From positions 33,315 through 97,314 of the forward strand of contig JAGVBZ010000037.1 in the NCBI GenBank assembly GCA_020059465.1: a DNA stretch of 64,000 nt, read 5' to 3'. The notes under the pieces were generated by a model. The model was not told the DNA's origin. It searched no databases and worked only from the letters and a program-made list of their open reading frames with translations. How positions within the stretch are numbered: position 1 is the first letter of the stretch; each line of letters starts with the position of its first letter. The DNA comes from Brevinematales bacterium (GTDB lineage Bacteria > Spirochaetota > Brevinematia > Brevinematales > GWF1-51-8). Made by a program: the position numbers and the translations under genes. Shown piece after piece: positions 36,815 through 46,863 of this stretch.

Positions 36815-37339
36815 ATGAAAACGTTAATCCTTCTCAGGCACGCGAAATCGGATTGGTCTGAACCGGATAAGAATGATTTCGACCGGCCGCTTAATGAAAG
36901 AGGCGAAAAAGATGCTCCCATAATGGGGAGGGCGGTACAGAATCTCGATGTGCCTCCGCAAATTATTTATTCCTCTGATGCGCTGCGGGCTAAAATGACC
37001 GCTGAGGCGATTTCTTCCGCCTCCGGTTCGAATACTCCGATTATCTGGAAAAACGAGATTTATAACGCCGATGCTGCGGAAATGATGGGTATTATCAAGA
37101 CACTCCCGGAGGATTATGAATCTGTTCTCATGATCGGGCATAATCCCACCTTTGAGGAACTGACTTCTTATCTTATATCCGGCGGGCAGGCTATGCTCCG
37201 TTTTCCTACTGCCGCGCTTGCCGTATTGAAATCCGAAATGAACGGATGGAAAGACGCCGCACCGGGAATGTTCACATTGGAAATATTTATAAATCCAAAA
37301 ACGGTTAAATCAATCGGGAAAGGTGCCGGCAAGGAATGA
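36815..37339 (+). CDS. SixA-like histidine phosphatase superfamily protein
   Basis: MKTLILLRHAKSDWSEPDKNDFDRPLNERGEKDAPIMG...VLMIGHNPTFEEL. Confidence 0.93.
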   Translation: MKTLILLRHAKSDWSEPDKNDFDRPLNERGEKDAPIMGRAVQNLDVPPQIIYSSDALRAKMTAEAISSASGSNTPIIWKNEIYNADAAEMMGIIKTLPEDYESVLMIGHNPTFEELTSYLISGGQAMLRFPTAALAVLKSEMNGWKDAAPGMFTLEIFINPKTVKSIGKGAGKE

Positions 37340-38817
37340 TGAAAAAAGTATTATGTCTGTTTATGATAATCATGTGTCCATACTTAGTATTTGCAAAAAA
37401 AGAGATAACGAAGTTAAAAAAGCTGATCGCGTTGGAAAAGGGACAGGTACCCGATTCGGACGTTTGCCTTTTTTCGCTGAAGGGAAAGAAGCTGAGCGCA
37501 TGTATAGGGATAATAAAAGACAATCGTATCGAAATATCGATCGACGGCGAATATGTAGGTACATATGATAAAGCCGAACCGAGGTTTTTTGACGATACGC
37601 GCCTGAACTGGGTTCTGTTCGCGGATAATAAATATATTATCAGCCCCGATGGTAAAATATTCGGGTCATGCATATTCACAGGAGACCTTGTTTATAAAAA
37701 AACTTCCGGCGGTTATCGCTGGATGATTATCTGTATGATGGGAATGGCCGGGCATTTTCTTGTTACAGATAAGGGCGAATACGGCCCATATGAAAGAATA
37801 TTTTCTCCGGTATACAATTCATCCGGGACTAAATGGCGGTGTATCGTCAGATTAAATAGCATCGAGTATTTCCTCAGCGACGGCAAGCTCTTCCCGTTGA
37901 AGATAAATGACCCCTCGGGGCTTTATACACCCGGGGAGTTACCGCAGGTTTTCTATAGCCCCGAATGGAATCGTTGGGGATATATATTGAAAAGCGATGA
38001 CGGCGAAAAAATACTATTTGACGATGGAAAAGAGTTCGGCCCTTACTCAAAAGTTACTCTGCCGGTATATTCACTTTCCGGGAAGCATTGGGCGTTTGCG
38101 TATAAAAAAACGGAGGGGTGGCAGACAGTGGCAGATGGAGTTTACGGGAACATAATATCGGCCGATGAACCTCCGGTTTTGGCGTATTTGTCTGTTACGC
38201 CGAAAAATGAAATCCTCACAGTAATTTACGAGGATAAGCTGAAATATATCAGCATCGCCGGCAAAGTATTCGGCCCGTACTTTTCGATTGAAAAATCGGT
38301 TATTTCATCAGGGCAATGGTGTATCAGCGCGATTACACCGAAGAAGAATACTGTGCATATCATCAACGGCAAGGAGTACGGCCCGTATGTACTGACCGGG
38401 GCGCCGTCGTTCTCGCATCAGTCTTGGGGATTTTCAGTACATGCGCCGAACACCAAGGAGTATCTTTACTTTGCAAGCGGTAAACAAATCGGCCCGTATA
38501 AGAAGATCGATATTTTCAGGTATTTCGATAACTCGGAACGATGGTATATGATTGCCGAACACTGGGATACAAAGGATTACGTTGAGTTTTCCACAGGAAA
38601 AGTATACGGTCCATACGGAATATTCGGGCATATCGGTATGAACGTAATAAGCGGGACGGCTGTTTATATCGCTGACGGCAAACTTTATATCGACGGGACG
38701 GAGATACAGAAGGATGTGCTGGAATTTTATCTGAAGACTGACGGAAAAAAGACAAAAGTGTCCTGTCTTTTATACGACGATGACGGAATTTATCTCAAAG
38801 AAATTTCTCTGAAATAG
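37336..38817 (+). CDS. Exported YGPY-repeat protein, diverged relative of 32426..33508
   Basis: Signal peptide; recurring GKxxGPY units (GKEFGPYSKVTL, GKVFGPYFSIEK, GKEYGPYVLTGA, GKQIGPYKKIDI, GKVYGPYGIFGH). Confidence 0.75.
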   Translation: MMKKVLCLFMIIMCPYLVFAKKEITKLKKLIALEKGQVPDSDVCLFSLKGKKLSACIGIIKDNRIEISIDGEYVGTYDKAEPRFFDDTRLNWVLFADNKYIISPDGKIFGSCIFTGDLVYKKTSGGYRWMIICMMGMAGHFLVTDKGEYGPYERIFSPVYNSSGTKWRCIVRLNSIEYFLSDGKLFPLKINDPSGLYTPGELPQVFYSPEWNRWGYILKSDDGEKILFDDGKEFGPYSKVTLPVYSLSGKHWAFAYKKTEGWQTVADGVYGNIISADEPPVLAYLSVTPKNEILTVIYEDKLKYISIAGKVFGPYFSIEKSVISSGQWCISAITPKKNTVHIINGKEYGPYVLTGAPSFSHQSWGFSVHAPNTKEYLYFASGKQIGPYKKIDIFRYFDNSERWYMIAEHWDTKDYVEFSTGKVYGPYGIFGHIGMNVISGTAVYIADGKLYIDGTEIQKDVLEFYLKTDGKKTKVSCLLYDDDGIYLKEISLK

Positions 38818-38844
38818 AATGACGGCTGACAAAACGGGGGGATC

Positions 38845-40257
38845 TTGAAACGGCTACTTTTTGCTATTATTTTTATTTTCTTTCTGCTCGGAATACTGCA
38901 TCCAGCAAAAAATGTGTCCTATCATTTTTATACGGATTATCAGGGGCATTTCAGTACGGTGTTCCCAAAATGGTATTTCTATCAAAAAACGTTTTCTAAC
39001 CAGAACCATGTATTTAAGGCGGGATTTTTCAAATCGCCCGTCAAGGGAAACCAGTTCGAAGAAAACCTTCCCTGCTTTTTTATCCGCTATGAGAACGGAG
39101 TGAAATTCGATGAGAAGGCATTTGCCGTAAAACTCGCTGAAAATAAAAACCCGCTTATCATGACAAGAGTATGTGATAACGTAATTGAAGCGATGTACTT
39201 TCTTTTTGGAGGGCTTCTTTCCAACGATGCGGAAAAGTTTACGAAGGCTATTTCTTCCGCGGGACGTGTCTACGCAGGGTATGAGCAGATTGTGATAGAA
39301 AAATCGCTCCAGTTTTTCAGGATAAAAGATAATATGACAGAAGTTTTCACAATAGATGCGGGCTTTCCGTCTCGCGACGGAATGGCATGGATCAGGATAT
39401 TAATTCCCGTATCGGAATTAGGGGCGGAGATGACATTGATGTCCGACGCAATAAAAAAAGCCAAGGCTGAAGGTACTCCCGCCGCATGGAGCGAATTCCT
39501 GCTCTCCGGGTCGGCGTTAAAAAACATGCTCATGACAATGCTTTCATTCCGTTATCATATTGGTTTTGAGTACGCACCGGATTTCAAACCGCATCCCCCG
39601 TCGATTATTTTATATTCTCTTTCGGGGGTATTTTTCGCCGCGTTTATTCTGGTGATAGAACGCATCGCTCTTCTGCTGGTGAACAGGCGATGGAAGAACG
39701 AGCAAAAGCGCAAGAAACAGAAACCTGAAGCATCCGATCCGAAATATCCGTTTCTGCCTTCCACGTACCGGATGATAAAAATGAATTCCTACCATCGCGA
39801 CCTTGTTGTCAGTATTCTTTTCATCTACGGCACATATTTTTTTATTGCATCGTTTATCGACTGGATCAATCAGGGAGTGTTTTGGTCGTTCGGATTCGCC
39901 CTTTTTATCGCCGGACTGCTCTATCTATTTCTCGCTGTGCGAAAGGTAGTATTCGAATTAATATGGGGCTTGATGGAAATCTACCTCTACGGATTATGGG
40001 AAGTCCGGTTTACGGTGAAGGGAATATACGGGAGGACATTTACGGATATCGTATTGGGAAATAAAATCAGTTTTATCTGCGGGTATGACGAAATAGAATC
40101 GATTAAGGAGAGATCATATCTGCTGATCGCAGATTTATCCGAGAGCCGGCGTTTAATCTACACCCATGATCCGAAACATACCGAAGAGATCGAGACCGGA
40201 CAGCGGACATTCTATTCCGATATGGACAGCGTGATCAGCACGATGATGGAGAGATAA
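38845..40257 (+). CDS. Hypothetical membrane protein
   Basis: TTG start after GGGGGGA; N-terminal signal and several TM helices in the C-terminal half. Confidence 0.6.
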   Translation: MKRLLFAIIFIFFLLGILHPAKNVSYHFYTDYQGHFSTVFPKWYFYQKTFSNQNHVFKAGFFKSPVKGNQFEENLPCFFIRYENGVKFDEKAFAVKLAENKNPLIMTRVCDNVIEAMYFLFGGLLSNDAEKFTKAISSAGRVYAGYEQIVIEKSLQFFRIKDNMTEVFTIDAGFPSRDGMAWIRILIPVSELGAEMTLMSDAIKKAKAEGTPAAWSEFLLSGSALKNMLMTMLSFRYHIGFEYAPDFKPHPPSIILYSLSGVFFAAFILVIERIALLLVNRRWKNEQKRKKQKPEASDPKYPFLPSTYRMIKMNSYHRDLVVSILFIYGTYFFIASFIDWINQGVFWSFGFALFIAGLLYLFLAVRKVVFELIWGLMEIYLYGLWEVRFTVKGIYGRTFTDIVLGNKISFICGYDEIESIKERSYLLIADLSESRRLIYTHDPKHTEEIETGQRTFYSDMDSVISTMMER

Positions 40258-41655
40258 ATGACCGAACGGTTTATCCACCGCTATCCGAAATCCCGTTCAA
40301 GACTCAAAGTTGCAGTCGTTTTTCCTAATAAGTATCGACTGGGGATGTCCAATCTGGGTTTCCATTCCGTCTATCATGAAGCGCAAAGTTTTCCCGATGT
40401 GATGTGCGAACGGGTATTTTTCGATCAGGCCGCAAAGACGCCTGTTTCGGTAGAGTCGGGGTACGGTCTTGGGGATTTCGACCTGATTTTTATCTCGGTA
40501 TCGTTCGAAACAGATATCCCGAATTGCATCGCTATGCTGGAACGGGCGGGTATTCCCATCTCTCCAAACAACAGGAAGAGTCCGTATATTATCGCCGGGG
40601 GTATCGCTGCTGTTTTCGCATCCCGATACCTCATGGGATTTTCCGACGCGGTCGCGTGCGGGGATGCGCCGTTATTGATTGCGCCGATCATCGAAGCGGT
40701 ATTCGGTAGTGAGAATAAGGATTCATTTTTAACAGGGATTTCCGGAATAGACGGGGTCTATCCATATACCAGCGAAGTGCCGGTTTCTTATCGGCGCGAT
40801 ACGGAATGGAAAAATCCCGCGCATACGGTCATACTTTCAAACGAAACCGATTTCGCGGATAGGGGGCTGATAGAAATTTCCCGGAGCTGTAAGTATAAAT
40901 GCGCGTTTTGTCTGGTCAGCCGGGCGTACGGTGAATATGACGCATTGCCTGTGGCTCGAATACTCGGAATCGCTGATTATTACCGGGGTTTGACCGATAG
41001 GCTGGGAATGGTCGCGGCGACATCGACCAATCATCCCGATTTCGGGAGGATTGTCGAGGAATTGAACCGAAGCGGGTTCCAGCTGTCATTCTCGGCGTTC
41101 CGAATTGAACCGCTTGACGATGCACTTCTGAAGGCGATTATCGACAACGAAAATAAAACGCTGACAGTTGCGCCCGAGACAGTCTCGCCGCGATTGAAAA
41201 AATTGATACATAAGGAAATTCCCGAATCATTGATACTCGATAAAATCCGGACGGCGTGCATGTACGGTATCAAACGGCTGAAACTGTATTTCCTGATCGG
41301 CCTTCCCGGTGAGACGACTGAGGATTTGGACGGGATAATCCGGCTGGTGACCGAAATTCGGGAAGTATCCACGGTCAATGTCAAGGCGACGGGGTATCTC
41401 CCGGAAATAATAGTCGATATCAATCCGCTTGTGCCGAAACCGCTCACCGAATTTCAGGATGTTCCGATCGAGGACGAAAAATCCCTGCGGAAAAAAATGG
41501 TCTACCTGAAGAACCGTCTCCGCTCTCTCGGGAGAGTGTTTGTCTACGGAGAAAGTCCGCGTAATTCCCACCTCCAGTACCGGATTTCACAGGGTCTTAT
41601 GGACTTCGAAGAAATTGTCCGGCTTTCGAAGAGGGCCGATACGGCCGACATTTGA
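40258..41655 (+). CDS. Radical SAM protein with N-terminal B12-binding-like domain
   Basis: ISRSCKYKCAFCLVSRAYGEY (CxxxCxxC); KLYFLIGLPGETTEDL. Confidence 0.93.
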   Translation: MTERFIHRYPKSRSRLKVAVVFPNKYRLGMSNLGFHSVYHEAQSFPDVMCERVFFDQAAKTPVSVESGYGLGDFDLIFISVSFETDIPNCIAMLERAGIPISPNNRKSPYIIAGGIAAVFASRYLMGFSDAVACGDAPLLIAPIIEAVFGSENKDSFLTGISGIDGVYPYTSEVPVSYRRDTEWKNPAHTVILSNETDFADRGLIEISRSCKYKCAFCLVSRAYGEYDALPVARILGIADYYRGLTDRLGMVAATSTNHPDFGRIVEELNRSGFQLSFSAFRIEPLDDALLKAIIDNENKTLTVAPETVSPRLKKLIHKEIPESLILDKIRTACMYGIKRLKLYFLIGLPGETTEDLDGIIRLVTEIREVSTVNVKATGYLPEIIVDINPLVPKPLTEFQDVPIEDEKSLRKKMVYLKNRLRSLGRVFVYGESPRNSHLQYRISQGLMDFEEIVRLSKRADTADI

Positions 41656-41679
41656 CATTTTCAGTTTATCCTTTAAAAT
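41652..41679 (+). promoter_or_regulatory. Promoter for the ferritin-like gene, overlapping the upstream stop codon
   Basis: TTGACA (41652-41657), 16 bp, TAAAAT (41674-41679). Confidence 0.65.
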
Positions 41680-41707
41680 CATAGTAAGCAACTATCAGGA
41701 GAACGAA

Positions 41708-42178
41708 ATGGAACTGAACAAGATCGAGGTCTTTAAAATCGCGCAGAATTTAGAGAAACAAGGGATTGAGTTTTATAAAAAGTCCGCCGAATTTACCGAC
41801 GAGCAGGAATTGAAGACTCTTTTCGATGAATTAGCCGCGATGGAAATAAAACACCTTGCGCTGTTCCGCGGTCTTGAGGAAAAATTCAAGGATGACGCTT
41901 ATCTGGATTCCGATGATATCGGGAAATACCTTGACGAGCAGTACCACTCGTCTTTATTCGATCAGGAAGAATCGGTCGATGAATGGAAGGATATCAGTTC
42001 GGTGAAGGATATATTCAAGAATGCGAGAAGCAAGGAAGTATTCTCTGTGCAGTTTTACTCGTTTATACACGGACAGGCAAAGAGCGGCGAGACCAAAAGC
42101 GCGCTTGAAAAGGTGATTGCCGAGGAAAAAGAGCATGTCGCCCTGATGGATAAGTATTTATCCCAGTTGGGCGGGTAA
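41708..42178 (+). CDS. Ferritin-like/rubrerythrin-family protein
   Basis: IAQNLEKQGIEFYKKSAEFTDEQELKTLFDELAAMEIKHLALF...VIAEEKEHVALMDKYL; track start is too far upstream. Confidence 0.82.
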   Translation: MELNKIEVFKIAQNLEKQGIEFYKKSAEFTDEQELKTLFDELAAMEIKHLALFRGLEEKFKDDAYLDSDDIGKYLDEQYHSSLFDQEESVDEWKDISSVKDIFKNARSKEVFSVQFYSFIHGQAKSGETKSALEKVIAEEKEHVALMDKYLSQLGG

Positions 42179-42179
42179 A

Positions 42180-43292
42180 ATGATAAAAACTGTACCGGTA
42201 TCACTGAACCGTACGATCGACGATTCTTATGAAATAAGTATCGGCGCGGGGATTTTCAGCGAAAAGGTACAGGGTGTTTTTTCGACGCTTAAACCCACCC
42301 GTGTAGCGATTGTAACCGATACACATCTATACAAAATCTACCGAGACACGCTGAATGTTACTTTCGGGAACGATGCGCGTATTATAGTTTATCCGGCGGG
42401 AGAATCGAAAAAGAATTTCCGTACCATCAACGGGATGTTCGGCGAACTTCAGGAGGCCGGGCTCGACCGGAAATCCTGTATTGTCGCGTTCGGCGGCGGG
42501 GTTACCGGGGATATGGCTGGATTTCTTGCTGGGATTTTCCTGCGTGGCGTCCGTTTCATACAGGTACCGACGAGCCTGCTTGCGATGGTGGACAGTTCAA
42601 CAGGCGGGAAGACCGGGGTCGATACCCCTGGCGGGAAGAACCTGATGGGGGTGTTTCACCAGCCGAAATCCGTGATAATCGACACCGATTTTCTCCGCAC
42701 GCTTCCGAAACGGGAGCTGATCAACGGAATGGCGGAGGTAGTCAAGCACGGGATTATCGCCGACCGGGATTATTTCACACTGGTCGAGAAAAAACGCACC
42801 AAAATAAAAAAACTCGATCCCGATACGATGATCGAAGTGATATCGGGAAGCTGCAGGATCAAGTCCGCGGTGGTGTCGGCGGACGAGAAGGAAGCGGGGC
42901 TTCGGCAGACGCTCAACTTCGGGCATACGATCGGGCATGCGGTCGAGGCCGCCTCGGATTTTAAAATCCCCCACGGATATGCTGTGGCGATAGGGATGGC
43001 GGCGGAGGCGTATATCTCCCAAAAACGGGGATATCTCTCCGGGAAGGAATTCGAAAGGATAACGCGGGTACTGAAAGCATACGGATTGTTAAAATATGCG
43101 GCGTTATCTGATAAACTGGACGCTGGGAGAATTATTCATGCCTCCGCGCGCGATAAGAAAAATGTAGCGAGCAATGTCCGGTTTGTTGTTATTCCGGAAA
43201 TCGGCAAGGTACGCGAAGAAAATGGAGTTTACTCCTTTGATATGAAAGAGGGTGAATTATTAGATGCGTTGCAAAAAGTAAAGGAGTTCTGA
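42180..43292 (+). CDS. aroB: 3-dehydroquinate synthase
   Basis: AFGGGVTGDMAGFLAGIFLRGVRFIQVPTSLLAMVDSSTGGKTGVDTPGGKNLMG...LNFGHTIGHAVE. Confidence 0.97.
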   Translation: MIKTVPVSLNRTIDDSYEISIGAGIFSEKVQGVFSTLKPTRVAIVTDTHLYKIYRDTLNVTFGNDARIIVYPAGESKKNFRTINGMFGELQEAGLDRKSCIVAFGGGVTGDMAGFLAGIFLRGVRFIQVPTSLLAMVDSSTGGKTGVDTPGGKNLMGVFHQPKSVIIDTDFLRTLPKRELINGMAEVVKHGIIADRDYFTLVEKKRTKIKKLDPDTMIEVISGSCRIKSAVVSADEKEAGLRQTLNFGHTIGHAVEAASDFKIPHGYAVAIGMAAEAYISQKRGYLSGKEFERITRVLKAYGLLKYAALSDKLDAGRIIHASARDKKNVASNVRFVVIPEIGKVREENGVYSFDMKEGELLDALQKVKEF

Positions 43293-43316
43293 AAACAATA
43301 GAGAAGGAGGGAAAAG

Positions 43317-45179
43317 ATGAAGAGAATTGGCAGGCTATATATATTTTTTCTATCCGTAATCGTGGTTGGATTGATCGCTTCGTGCGCAGGATCATCGACT
43401 GTCGGTGGAACTACTAAGCCGTCATCGGGCGGTATTCCTGCGGACGGTAAAAAGTCCGGAAAAACCGAATTGTCGGATGATGTTAAAGGCGATAGTACAA
43501 AACCTCTTCCGCAGGTTGGAAAAAATGAAGTATTAGATTCGGCAGGAACTAAGGAAAAGGATAATGGTGATGGAAAAACCGTTCCGGAGGGCGATATCTC
43601 GAAAGTAAAACCGGGACCGGTAGAGGAAAGCGGCGTTGTCACCGATAAAACGCCTGAAAAGAAATTCGATAAGGAAAACGTCCCGATGGCGGGGGAACAT
43701 GACGATAACGAGGAGTACCAGTATTACCTCGATTTTCTAACCAAAGAGCTGCCTACCTACAAGAAAAAAGCCCCTTATATCAAGGATATCAACAAGGTTC
43801 AGGAATTTCTGCCGTACCGGAACATTGTCGCTGTAATTGACAAGAACGGTAAGCCCGTCTTCGGCGCGGAGGTGACAATCGATAATACTGTTTATACTAC
43901 CTATCAGGACGGCGAAATCCTTTATTATCCCAAGAGTTCCGACCTGAAGAAGGAGAAGAAAGTCGGGGTAATGTATAAGGGAAAAAGTTTTAACTTCACC
44001 TATACCCCTGATTTCTACGAACGCCCCGTATTCACGTTGGACATTGCCCGTGAGGAAACCGCGAAACTTCCTATCGACATCGTCTTCCTGATGGATACCA
44101 CAGGCAGTATGGGCGATGAAATAGAGAAACTCTGCAATACAATATATTCGATCAACGAAAGAATTATTAAGATTTCCAAGGGCAATATTCAGGCCCGTTT
44201 CGGAATGGTGCTTTACCGAGACGATACGGACGATTATCTCACCAAGGAATTCCCCCTGACGGATAAATTCGATTCGTTCTACGGATTTCTGATGAACGTA
44301 GACGCGAACGGGGGCGGGGATTATCCCGAGGCGATGCTTGACGGGATAAAAAAGACCCTCGCGCTCAACTGGAATAACAACTCGATCAAGCTGGTTTTCC
44401 TTGTGACCGACGCGCCCGCAAAGCTGAAATCGTTAACCGAATTGAGCGGGTTGGCGCAGGAGGCCGAGGCCAAGCAGATCAAGTTCTTCACCGTCGGGGC
44501 GAGCGAACTCGATTTAGTCGGGGAAATCCATCTGAGGATACTCTCGCAGATGACAAAGGGAAACTTCATATTTCTGACGTACGGCGAGAAGGGTGAAAGC
44601 AGCGGAGGCGCTACCCCTGAAGATCCCGGAATGGTCAGCCATCACACCGGGGCGAATTACCAGTCCCGTTCTCTCGACGATATCATTGTCGACAATGTAA
44701 AGAAGGAAATCTATAACATCGCCGATCAAACTCTGGTCGCACAATTGAAGAAAGAGTACGATTACAAGAACTTCACCGACGAGATCTACCGCCGTATCGA
44801 TAACGCGATCCAGCAGATTATGAAGCAGACTGCGGGCATTATCGGGAAAAAGAAAAGCGTGATGGTTCTTCCTCCCGATATCGAAGGGGAAGACCTGAAA
44901 CAGTTATCGTCGCATATTATTACAATCACCGAGGATATTATTGTCAAGAATAAATTCCTTACTGTAGTCGAACGCCAGAAAATGGAGGCGATTCTCGAAG
45001 AAATCAGGCTGAAGCTCGCGCAGGTGGTCGACGGTTCCGACGAGATCAAACAGCTCACCGGGGCGGATACGATACTCGCCAGCAAGATTTATTATGTAGG
45101 CGGTGTAAGGGTTTATTTCGCGAAGCTGATTGACGCGGGGAGCGGCGAGATAATGGCGTCTGCGCTGGTAAAAATGTAA
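43317..45179 (+). CDS. Lipoprotein with vWA domain and C-terminal CsgG/FlgO-like domain
   Basis: Lipobox IASCAG; VFLMDTTGSMGDEIEKL (MIDAS); C-terminus FLTVVERQKMEAILEEI...LTGADTILASKIYYVGG...LIDAGSGEIMASA. Confidence 0.82.
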   Translation: MKRIGRLYIFFLSVIVVGLIASCAGSSTVGGTTKPSSGGIPADGKKSGKTELSDDVKGDSTKPLPQVGKNEVLDSAGTKEKDNGDGKTVPEGDISKVKPGPVEESGVVTDKTPEKKFDKENVPMAGEHDDNEEYQYYLDFLTKELPTYKKKAPYIKDINKVQEFLPYRNIVAVIDKNGKPVFGAEVTIDNTVYTTYQDGEILYYPKSSDLKKEKKVGVMYKGKSFNFTYTPDFYERPVFTLDIAREETAKLPIDIVFLMDTTGSMGDEIEKLCNTIYSINERIIKISKGNIQARFGMVLYRDDTDDYLTKEFPLTDKFDSFYGFLMNVDANGGGDYPEAMLDGIKKTLALNWNNNSIKLVFLVTDAPAKLKSLTELSGLAQEAEAKQIKFFTVGASELDLVGEIHLRILSQMTKGNFIFLTYGEKGESSGGATPEDPGMVSHHTGANYQSRSLDDIIVDNVKKEIYNIADQTLVAQLKKEYDYKNFTDEIYRRIDNAIQQIMKQTAGIIGKKKSVMVLPPDIEGEDLKQLSSHIITITEDIIVKNKFLTVVERQKMEAILEEIRLKLAQVVDGSDEIKQLTGADTILASKIYYVGGVRVYFAKLIDAGSGEIMASALVKM

Positions 45180-45236
45180 GCGGAAGTATTCATAAAAGAA
45201 TATTTGATAAAATAGCGTACGGGAATGTAATAATTG

Positions 45237-45264
45237 TTGAAAACTTTTCTATTTATTATATAAT
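45237..45264 (+). promoter_or_regulatory. Promoter for the amidohydrolase gene
   Basis: TTGAAA, 16 bp, TATAAT at 45259-45264. Confidence 0.6.
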
Positions 45265-45290
45265 TTATGCACTAAAAAAAGGAAAGTTGC

Positions 45291-46094
45291 ATGATTATTG
45301 ATTTTCATACGCACTTTTTTCCCGATGATATAGCGTTAAAAACAGTGACCAAACTTGAGGAAGAGGGCAATGTCAAATCCTACGGAGACGGGACGGTTCA
45401 CTCGTTACGCAGGTATATGTCCGAAGAAAAAATCGATTTTTCAGTCAATCTCCCTATAGCCACCCGCGCGGAGCAGGTTGAAGGTATCAACCAAAAAGTC
45501 GTAGAGTTCAATAAATCCAGTATCGATGTTTTCGGTTTCGGTACGATGCATCCGAAGTATAACAAGGTCGGCAATGTACGGGAGGAATTGGAGTACCTGA
45601 AGGAAAACGGCGTAAAAGGTATCAAGCTTCACCCGGAGTATCAGGACTTTTATCCCGACGATCCCATGATGACCGAAATCTACGAGGAATGCACCCGTCT
45701 CGATCTGATCATCGTGTTTCACGCGGGCAGGGATGTGGCGTTCAAGGATGTTCATGGGACGCCCAAACGCTTCGCGCAGATCCGCGAACTGAACCGTCAC
45801 CTGAAAATTGTCCTCGCACATATGGGGGGATACCGGATGTGGGATGAAGCTGAAAGCTATATCATGGGGCTTCATGAGGTCTATCTCGATACCTCGTTCT
45901 GTACGGAGATCGACGATTGGTTATTGAAGGAGATGATTTTCGGGCACGGTGCTTATAAAGTTCTTTTCGGGAGCGATTTTCCGTGGGAACGCGCCTCGGT
46001 AACGAAACAGAAAATTCTCAATCTGGGGCTTGGCGCGATGTATGAAAACATGATTTTCTTTCAGAACGCTAAAAGGTTATTGCAAATCCCATAA
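45291..46094 (+). CDS. Amidohydrolase-family metal-dependent hydrolase
   Basis: MIIDFHTHFFPDD, GIKLHPEYQDF, IVFHAGRD, IVLAHMGGYRMWDEAE, VLFGSDFPW. Confidence 0.9.
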   Translation: MIIDFHTHFFPDDIALKTVTKLEEEGNVKSYGDGTVHSLRRYMSEEKIDFSVNLPIATRAEQVEGINQKVVEFNKSSIDVFGFGTMHPKYNKVGNVREELEYLKENGVKGIKLHPEYQDFYPDDPMMTEIYEECTRLDLIIVFHAGRDVAFKDVHGTPKRFAQIRELNRHLKIVLAHMGGYRMWDEAESYIMGLHEVYLDTSFCTEIDDWLLKEMIFGHGAYKVLFGSDFPWERASVTKQKILNLGLGAMYENMIFFQNAKRLLQIP

Positions 46095-46095
46095 A

Positions 46096-46791
46096 TTATA
46101 CTTTTTCCTGTTCTTTCTGAAACAAAGCTGATATAAACGGATTATCTGAGGCGCGTGCGATATTCCCGGCAGTATTTCCATCGCCGTCGCGGATTGTCTG
46201 ATTGGCGCCCTTGGAGATAAGGAAGCGCGCAATCTCGAGATAATCGTTTTTGATCGCCAGATGCAGCGGGGTATTCCCTTCGGAGTCGCGAAGATCGAGC
46301 TTTGCCTTTTTTTCGACAAGCAGTTTCACGATGTCGAAATGGCCTCTCCATGCGGCGGTATGAAGCGCGGTCATATTCCTGTAGCCGGTGGAGTTGACAT
46401 CGAATCCGCGATCTACCCATATCTTCACGATATCCGCGTTTCCGCCCGCGGAGGAGATACGTAAAAGCGAATCGCCGTACCTGCTCTTATGCCTGAGATC
46501 GGCGCCCAGTTTCAATAAATAATTGACAATCTCCAGATGTCCGGCAAAGCATGCCTTGAATAACGGCGTATAACCGTCGCTGTCGATCGCGTTTATATTG
46601 GCGCCGTTGTCGATCAGGAAAATCACAATATCCGTATGTCCGAACGCGCAGGCTTTATGAAGCGGGGTTTCGTCTTTATCGATGGTAAAGAAACTTTTAA
46701 AGTTTACTTCCGCGCCCTCATTCAGATATTCCTTGACAAGCTCGATATCCCCGGATATGGATGCGTTAATCAATTCATTATTGATATCCAT
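46096..46791 (-). CDS. Ankyrin-repeat protein
   Basis: About six ANK units, e.g. DETPLHKACAFGHTDIVIFLIDNGANINAID and GNTPLHLAIKNDYLEIARFLISKGANQTIRD. Confidence 0.93.
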   Translation of the reverse strand: MDINNELINASISGDIELVKEYLNEGAEVNFKSFFTIDKDETPLHKACAFGHTDIVIFLIDNGANINAIDSDGYTPLFKACFAGHLEIVNYLLKLGADLRHKSRYGDSLLRISSAGGNADIVKIWVDRGFDVNSTGYRNMTALHTAAWRGHFDIVKLLVEKKAKLDLRDSEGNTPLHLAIKNDYLEIARFLISKGANQTIRDGDGNTAGNIARASDNPFISALFQKEQEKV

Positions 46792-46863
46792 TTCCTTCTC
46801 CTCATACGGCAATTTTACAACGGTAGTTGAAATATGTCAAGCGGAATTTGAATGTTCGCAGTA

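Noticed and set aside
41540-41707. Upstream extension of the ferritin-like ORF into the radical SAM gene
   Set aside because: A promoter (41652-41679) and the conserved N-terminus MELNKIEVFK place the start at 41708.
43229-43642. Minus ORF of 137 aa across the aroB/vWA junction
   Set aside because: Opposite strand of a real lipoprotein start with RBS and lipobox; no domain or promoter of its own.
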